The position numbers and the translations under genes were made by a program. Below the pieces are notes generated by a model. That model worked only from the letters and a program-made list of their open reading frames with translations. It made no database searches and had not been told where the DNA came from. Source: Hydrangea macrophylla (Eukaryota; Streptophyta; Magnoliopsida; Cornales; Hydrangeaceae). Taken from it: a stretch of DNA of 64,000 bases. The stretch lies in contig CM066983.1 of assembly GCA_033977485.1 (NCBI GenBank), positions 113,622,605-113,686,604 on the forward strand, read 5' to 3'. Below, in pieces: positions 58,901-64,000 of this stretch. Position 1 is the first letter of the stretch. Every line of letters starts with the position of its first letter.

Positions 58901-61900
58901 GGGTTTGAGTAGTAGTTGTGGACAATGTAAACTGTTATTCCATATTTTTTTAAAAGACAAGTGTTGTGAAAATTGAGGGACAAATATGTATAAAAATAAG
59001 TTTTTATAGAGACATACCTCCATGGAATTAAGCTGCACTTGTGGATTGATTGTCTGTGCAGCAGACTGCTCTTCAGTTGTACTGTCATGCATTATTTCCT
59101 ATGTAACATCTTGTATGATATTAGCTTCTGTTCTTATACTCATCTTTTCTTCTTGGACATCCATCTGAATGGCAAGGAATTTATCTTCAATATCCATTGT
59201 GTCTTAAAGTTCACTATTGTTTATTTTTTCAACAAGATTGTATGTTTGATATATTTTCAACAGCATGATTGTTAGAAGTTGAAGTTTTTGAAACTGCGAG
59301 TAAAAGTTTGTCACTCAGAAAATAAATTTTTGTTGTGAAATTTATCAACTTTTGTCATTTTTTTAGGGAAGCATATTTACATGTACATATTTTATTTGTT
59401 AAACAACTGTTTTGTTTGAAATGAGTTGGGGACCCTAATGGGGGTTCGGGGGCAGCGCCCCCGTATATAAGAAGTTTTTTTTTTTATGATCATTTGAGGG
59501 ATAAACGTGTATAAAATTTAGTTTTTTTTACTTTTTGACAAGCAGTTTTGTAAATTTTAGGTTCATAGGAATAAGTTTTTATTTTAAACATGCAATCACA
59601 ATAAAAAATTTACATATGTTCAGAAATTTATCGAAATTATACCTCTGTGGGTTTGAGCAGTACTTGTGGACCATGCATATCGATATCTGCTTGCAGATTT
59701 ACTTCTTCCAAATGTCCTTTCAAGTTTTTTTTCTTTTTCTGCTACATCTCCTTCCACATGTCCTTCAGCATCCTCATATTTTTGTTGGTCCTGTTTTGAA
59801 TAGTGTTCCAAAATTTTTTAGTTTCAATTTAGATATTAAGATGGTTCTGCAGTTTGTATGATTAAGTTAGAAAATATGTACCTCTTGTGTGTACTTGCTG
59901 ACAGTGAGTATCTCAAAATCCAAATCTTGGATTTGCTTGCTTTGCTGTTCAATCTTCTGTTGCAGCAGCATGATTTGTTCATCCTTGGCTTTCATCTTGG
60001 CTTGGAAAGATAGGGATTGAGCTATTTCCCTTCTTTTCATTGTTGCCATTTTGTCTTCAAGTATCTTTCTTTTGGTTGTCTGACTTTGAGGTGTTGCTGG
60101 AGATGGTAGGTGAATGGTATGAGCTTGATATTCTTCAACTTGTTCAACCAATTTCCTGAACTCATTTTCTTTCATTTCCATGCTTTGTTCCATTAAGTAG
60201 ATTGTTGAGTCCTTTGTAGTTATCTCAATTTTGAGCAGATTGTTCTCATGGTTGAGCTTTTGAATCTGTAATAGGAGGCTTTGATTTTTTTGGGCTTTCA
60301 ATGCTATTTGCTCCTTCTGTTTCAGCTCATTTCTGATGTAGGATTCAATTGTTTTCTGGAGATCTTCATTTTCCCTGATCAGTGCTCGACTTCTTGAATC
60401 TTGTGTCAGTCTATCTGGGTGAATAGATGCTGTTATTTTTGAAAATCTCTTCTCAAATTCTGGAGTTGAGGAATAGGTAGTCAAACGTTCTTGATAGAAC
60501 GGGATGCTTGATTCAGGAGTTGGAGTTTCAGGTACAGTACTTGAATCCAATGATTTGTCTGATACATCTACCATATCAACATCATCTTCCGTTGTGTCCA
60601 TGATCTCTATAGAATGTTCATCAGTGTCTGTCATTTGGTCGCGGATTTTATAAAAGCTCGGGGTAGGGATGTCAACTGATTTCTTCACTCTTTCTGTTTC
60701 TTTGTCGGACCCCAAATGGACAGCATCATGATCCTCAAATTCTGAGTCTGTTTCTGTATCTTCATCTTCACTGTCTTCCTGACTCTCTTCTGGTTCTGTC
60801 TCTTCATCAGAACTGTGTTGGTCGTTATCGTCCGATGAACTTGGAAGAAATTCCCACATAATTTGTCCATAAGCCTTTACGTCATGCATTGTGGTCCTTA
60901 GTTCTTCTTGTTTAACCTATACGGATATGTTGAACAATTCAGTGACCAAATCAAAAAGTTGTGAAATTTATCATAATTTCTGGGCTGCTAATATTATGTT
61001 TTTTGTTTACTTACCATTTTTGGATCAATATCTGACAAGTGTGTTTCTCTGAGTGCCCTGTTCAACTTTAGCAAATTCCATCTCAGAAATCTTGCTCCAT
61101 TACGCTTTGCTGATGGTCTTATGACATTGGTGTGCTCACAGAGCCAATACTGTATTCAAAAACAATAATAGTGAGAAAAATGTCATACATTTTTTTATTT
61201 ATTTTTTATTTGTTTTGTATGGAGGAATGTATACCTGTAGGATCATCACACATCCTGTAACCTTAGAAGCATCTCCATATGATGATTCAATTGAGTTCAG
61301 CAATGTGGACAGAATGGATTCCGCCCATGCGTAGTCGCTCATTTCTTCGATGTTTTCAATGTATTTTATAAACCCCCATTTGGCAGTGCTCCCACTTGTT
61401 GTATAGAGGACGAGGACACATAGAAGTAGGCACAGGAGTCTTGCATCATCTTCAATGTCATTTGTTGATTTTCCTCGGATTGCCTTTGTAATTGCTGCTT
61501 TGATGTTGTCAGCAGTCATTCTAGTTGCTGTTCTGAATCTTCTTCTTACAAATGGTGTGGCTTTCCTTTTGTTGTATTTCAAATTCATTCTTTTATCCCC
61601 TGAGAAGATGCCAAAGATGAGCTTTATTTCTTTGGGAGTGATTGGTATGAAATCTGGTCCTATTTCAAATGTTCTGTCTGATGTTCTGTATTGTTCAATT
61701 ATTCTTTCAGACAGTCCATCCTTTTTGCTTGGGTTTTTTATTTTTTTGTTGATCAATGCTTCAAATATGAACCAGAATGGTGTCTTTTTAAGCTCTTCAA
61801 TATGGTCTTCCTTCAGCTGTATAGTTTCCATGAATGATACCATTCCAACAAACGTGCACCGATATGATGGTAGTGGCTTTTCTGGACTTCGAGGACGCTG

Positions 61901-63225
61901 TGGTTTGTTTGCAATAGCTGCAATATGCAAAAAATAATTTGTGAGTTATACATATTAAAAGAACTGACCTACAGAGTCTGTTCTTATATACCTGAAGTTT
62001 GGATTAAAAATATTTGTGAAATTTCCCAACTTAATTTAATTTCTTCATATATTATATTCATGTCAAAGAGATCTAATAATCTAACACCCTGGGACTGAAC
62101 TGCAGATCATCAAAATATTTGCAGAAGTATCTCAATTAATAGCTTCAAAGCTACAATGTAATTCTCTCAGAATGGGCTTTCCAATTGCATTATTCACTTT
62201 AGGGCTATCCATGTTGAAGAGATCTAATAATATATGTTTAGTATAAGACCATGATCACTTTGTGTCATAAATGATGGCATGTTTATAATGTGAACTTGAT
62301 CACTGAATATTTCAAATTTTACAATTTCATTTACAGAAGCTGAAAACAAGCCTTGTTTTGACACAAACAATAGTTGTGAAATTTCACAAGTATTTAACAT
62401 TTTCACAATCTATGTTTATAATTTGAATGTGATCATTGAATGTGATCATAGAAATTAATTAGTACAATTTTACATGTTCAACTACAGAAACTAGTTGTTG
62501 AAATATCAAAAGTATTCAACATTTTGACATACTGTGATTCTAATCTGAATGCGATACATGAATTTTTCAAGTTTTACAAGTTTATACACTGAAAATGAAG
62601 ACAAGCATTCTTTATTGACAGAAAATTTTACAACTAATCAACATTTTGACATTATGTGAACATGATTACTGAATTTGTGAAATTGAAAAAGTTTTAATAC
62701 ATAAACCGAAAACAAGTATGATTTTCAAACAAAACGACTATGTGAAATTTCACAACTATAAAACGTGTTGATATAAGTTTTTGAAATTTCGAGACCAAGT
62801 TAGGTTTTCAGATAGAGTGATGTTGATGTTCATTTAAGTTTAACAATGCCAAGATGATCAGTTATATGTTGTCATATAAATGAACTTGTGAAATTTCACA
62901 ACATAATCTGCACAAATATGGATAATATCATGCTAATGTGGTTTTTAGTAAAAATTTCATATAGATGGAATGCGATCTATTATTTTCTGTTATTTTTAGG
63001 TCTAGATGAAACATATTTCCTAAATAATTCGAGGACGAGAATGATATTGTGATTTTACAAAAAATTTTGATATGTAGTGAAGTAATAATTGCAAGCAGTG
63101 TTCATAGATATTTGAGGAGTTCTGATTTTTTCGACAATAAATTTTCTTCAAAATCTAGAATAGAACCGTAAAATGCGTTTGAATCGAACAAATACTAGTG
63201 CTTAAAGCTCACCTTTTCTGCCCAT
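55991..63225 (-). CDS. Ulp1/C48 SUMO-protease-like gene of the MULE (broken)
   Basis: I phased twelve exons by splice sites: 63213-63225, 61235-61917, 61015-61149, 59882-60916, 59643-59790, 57781-57947, 57209-57570, 57030-57120, 56828-56938, 56493-56735, 56290-56408 and 55991-56177. Together they total 3,294 nt (1,097 codons), with every join in frame. The N-terminus (MGRKAIANKPQRPRSPEK.., codons 1-~273) contains the globular region common in plant Ulp1-type mobile genes. Exon 4 is acidic, then a long coiled coil. Codons ~875-1097 are C48-like: ELPGFVDLINVADI, IIECYSKLLMD, NH-stop-TLAVLDEEEANW with KFYNS, and PQQKSGSLDCGVIICYL with the nucleophile Cys1039. The usual catalytic Asp position appears to be Asn (YNS), and the Gln-Cys spacing is one residue longer than in yeast Ulp1 as I recall it. 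The TGA at codon 960 removes the catalytic half, so it is probably inactive. Confidence 0.78.
56601..56603 (-). other. Premature TGA in the Ulp1 His-Trp motif
   Basis: In exon 10 the reading is GCA AAC CAC TGA ACA TTG GCT GTT TTG GAC. The family motif at this point is His-Trp followed by a small residue and LxVLD. A single G-to-A change of TGG would give this stop. The frame is open on both sides, so this is a nonsense mutation and not a frameshift. Confidence 0.85.
57781..57947 (-). CDS. Ulp1-like gene exon 6, copy A
   Basis: A 167-nt exon between acceptor TTTAAG|ACACAATGG and donor ATGGAG|GTATAT, encoding MDIQDKFLDTQMDVQEGKM.. to QVQLHSME. It begins with two bases of a split codon and ends in phase 0. 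This fits the preceding exon (which leaves one base) and the following exon (phase 0). The near-identical copy B lies just upstream in the gene and a third, mutated copy C further upstream. I used copy A in the gene model; B would serve equally well. Confidence 0.7.
58125..58159 (+). other. 35-bp copy of transposase sequence at a repeat junction
   Basis: These 35 bases are identical to 53052-53086 in the transposase coding exon, in the same orientation. They lie exactly between the end of repeat copy A and the start of copy B. They share TCTA with the left flank and GTTAA with the right flank. Confidence 0.92.
58281..58447 (-). CDS. Ulp1-like gene exon 6, copy B (duplicate)
   Basis: Same splice sites, phase and length as copy A. 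Only a few changes are visible, e.g. Ala to Gly in EEQA(A/G)AETD and His to Tyr before SMEV. Because 167 is not a multiple of three, splicing A and B into one mRNA would shift the frame; only one can be used. It lies in the tandem duplicate 58156-58624 of 57659-58124. Confidence 0.65.
59018..59202 (-). pseudogene. Ulp1-like gene exon 6, copy C (stop codon inside)
   Basis: A third, older copy, 185 nt, with donor GAG|GTATGTC and the same start phase. It encodes MDIEDKFLAIQMDVQEEKM, an extra six-codon segment, and then a TAG in place of the Gln of VTQEVM. Including it would end translation, so it is presumably skipped. Confidence 0.72.
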
Positions 63226-64000
63226 TTTGTATGAAGGTGATGATGTTTCTTCAGTTGGAAGCTTGAAGAAATCGTATCAGATAGTAATGGAGTCCTAGGG
63301 TTTCGATTCTTCGGATTTGAACGATTCTTCAGTTCCAAACTTCAGATTTTTACTTGAATGTTGAATGTTGATGATGACTTTGAATTCAGAAAGTGAAATG
63401 TTGAGATTGATTTTGAAAATTTTCAGGTATTGCACTCGTGGTACTCACTCACGTCGATCGCATGCTATTATGACCTTGTCCCGCTCTTTCTGTCCCTTTA
63501 CTGATATTTTGCTTGAATGCTTGGGGTAGTATGGTCAAAAACACCAAGGAGGGGGCTTGTTCCAAATATTTTTGGTAGTTATGCTTAAACCACCATACTT
63601 TCCTTAATTTGGTTTAATTGAATTCCCTGGGAGTGCTACCCCCTCCCCCCCAAGTGAGCCTTATTTCCTAGTGGAACAAATCTAACATACTCGGTCTCCT
63701 CAAATGCACATTCCTAATTCCTCCCCCAATATCTGATAACTAAGTCAAAATTTGCCTTAACCCAACCATGTGAAGGGGAGGTCCAAATTTGAGGAAATGA
63801 GATTTACAGTGAGACTTTTAATTGAACTATAACAATATCGATATACATGCATGTCTTCTTCTTCTTCTTCTTCTTCTTCTTTTTTTTTATTTAAACTAAG
63901 TTGACGACAAGTAATACATTACACCAAATACTCAAGATTTTAAAAAAAAAAAAAAAAATTTAACTTGCATGTTGCTTCACTTCAAGTTTAAGGACATTCA
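63226..64000. other. Right flank of the MULE
   Basis: Leader and promoter of the Ulp1-like gene probably lie in 63226-63420. Beyond that is gene-free sequence with a G-rich/C-rich stretch (CCCCCTCCCCCCCAAG near 63640), a (CTT)n tract at 63857-63880 and a poly-A run at 63940. No matching terminal repeat to the left end was recognised. Confidence 0.5.

Larger units (their letters stand above)
57656..59665. repeat. Tandem segmental repeats covering the triplicated exon
   Basis: Three copies of a ~470-bp block (57659-58124, 58156-58624, ~58920-59390) and two copies of the ~290-bp block beside it (~58625-58915, ~59392-59665). The last two contain a GGACCCTAATGGGGGTT..GGGGGCAGCGCCCC stretch. A and B are almost identical; C is diverged. 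This suggests an older ~744-bp duplication followed by a recent ~0.5-kb one. The truncated end of exon 5 (CTCAAACCCAC then GTATAATTT) is also present a second time at about 58889-58915. Confidence 0.85.
51480..63420. mobile_element. Mutator-like element with mudrA and Ulp1-like gene
   Basis: The limits are approximate, set by the outer genes and the range of the shared noncoding motif. I found no convincing terminal inverted repeats, so it may be a non-TIR MULE or the ends may lie elsewhere. The content is a plus-strand mudrA-type transposase (52557-54894) and a convergent minus-strand Ulp1/C48-like gene (63225-55991). Such pairing is known from Kaonashi-type MULEs, which took up a Ulp1-like gene. 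About 20 copies of a TTGTGAAATTTCACAA-like word are scattered through its noncoding DNA. Base composition is uniform across both genes, supporting a single element. Confidence 0.75.

Noticed and set aside
61455..61937. Open frame of 160 codons, plus strand
   Set aside because: Antisense shadow of exon 2 of the Ulp1-like gene.
51361..63780. Terminal inverted repeats of the large MULE
   Set aside because: I compared 51.36-51.6 kb with the reverse complement of 63.4-63.78 kb and saw no convincing match; boundaries are left approximate.

Overview
The window reads as nuclear DNA of a flowering plant, probably a eudicot. It is AT-rich, has long (AT)n and (GA/CT)n tracts and genes with introns, and is crowded with plant transposons. 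No rRNA, tRNA, CRISPR array or bacterial feature was recognised. The species cannot be fixed from the sequence alone.

Layout. 0-2.5 kb: a Mutator-type MITE with a perfect 9-bp target duplication (TSD), a CAGGGGCGGA-type element with a perfect 8-bp TSD, and a 0.2-kb direct repeat. 2.5-11 kb: two adjacent non-autonomous Helitron-like bodies carrying nested MITEs. 11-14.8 kb: small repeats and MITEs. 14.8-19.3 kb: the one clear host gene, the MYB-domain leaf regulator ASYMMETRIC LEAVES1/PHANTASTICA on the minus strand, with a probable non-coding first exon about 2.5 kb upstream. 19.5-29.6 kb: at least a dozen foldback MITEs, many with readable 9-bp (Mutator-like) or 8-bp (hAT-like) TSDs. 30.0-32.15 kb: a solo LTR with TSD ATAAT. 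32.5-35.9 kb: several elements inserted one inside another. 36.7-39.5 kb: a degraded LTR-like direct-repeat pair. 39.57-41.49 kb: a hAT-like element containing a 1.4-kb element with ~200-bp terminal inverted repeats (TIRs) that has captured the C-terminal end of a MAPKKK17/18-type kinase gene. 43.7-44.8 kb: 0.5-kb tandem repeats. 45.1-45.8 kb: a truncated SCARECROW-LIKE 23-type GRAS fragment. 46.1-48.9 kb: a Helitron with a clear 3' end.

51.5-63.4 kb is the most interesting part: a large Mutator-like element (MULE). On the plus strand it has a spliced, intact mudrA-type transposase (720 aa). On the minus strand it has a convergent multi-exon gene that I could phase through 12 exons (1,097 codons). 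That gene encodes an N-terminal domain seen in plant Ulp1-type mobile genes, an acidic and coiled-coil middle, and a C-terminal Ulp1/C48 SUMO-protease-like domain. This layout matches MULEs of the Kaonashi type. One exon of the protease gene is present three times in a phase that tolerates only one copy per transcript. The junction between two copies is filled by an exact 35-bp patch of the element's own transposase gene. The catalytic His-Trp motif is broken by a TGA. A near-palindrome of consensus TTGTGAAATTTCACAA recurs about 20 times, only in the element's introns and intergenic DNA.

The host and captured genes (AS1, MAPKKK end, GRAS piece) do not form a pathway. The window is best read as one developmental regulator in a dense transposon landscape.
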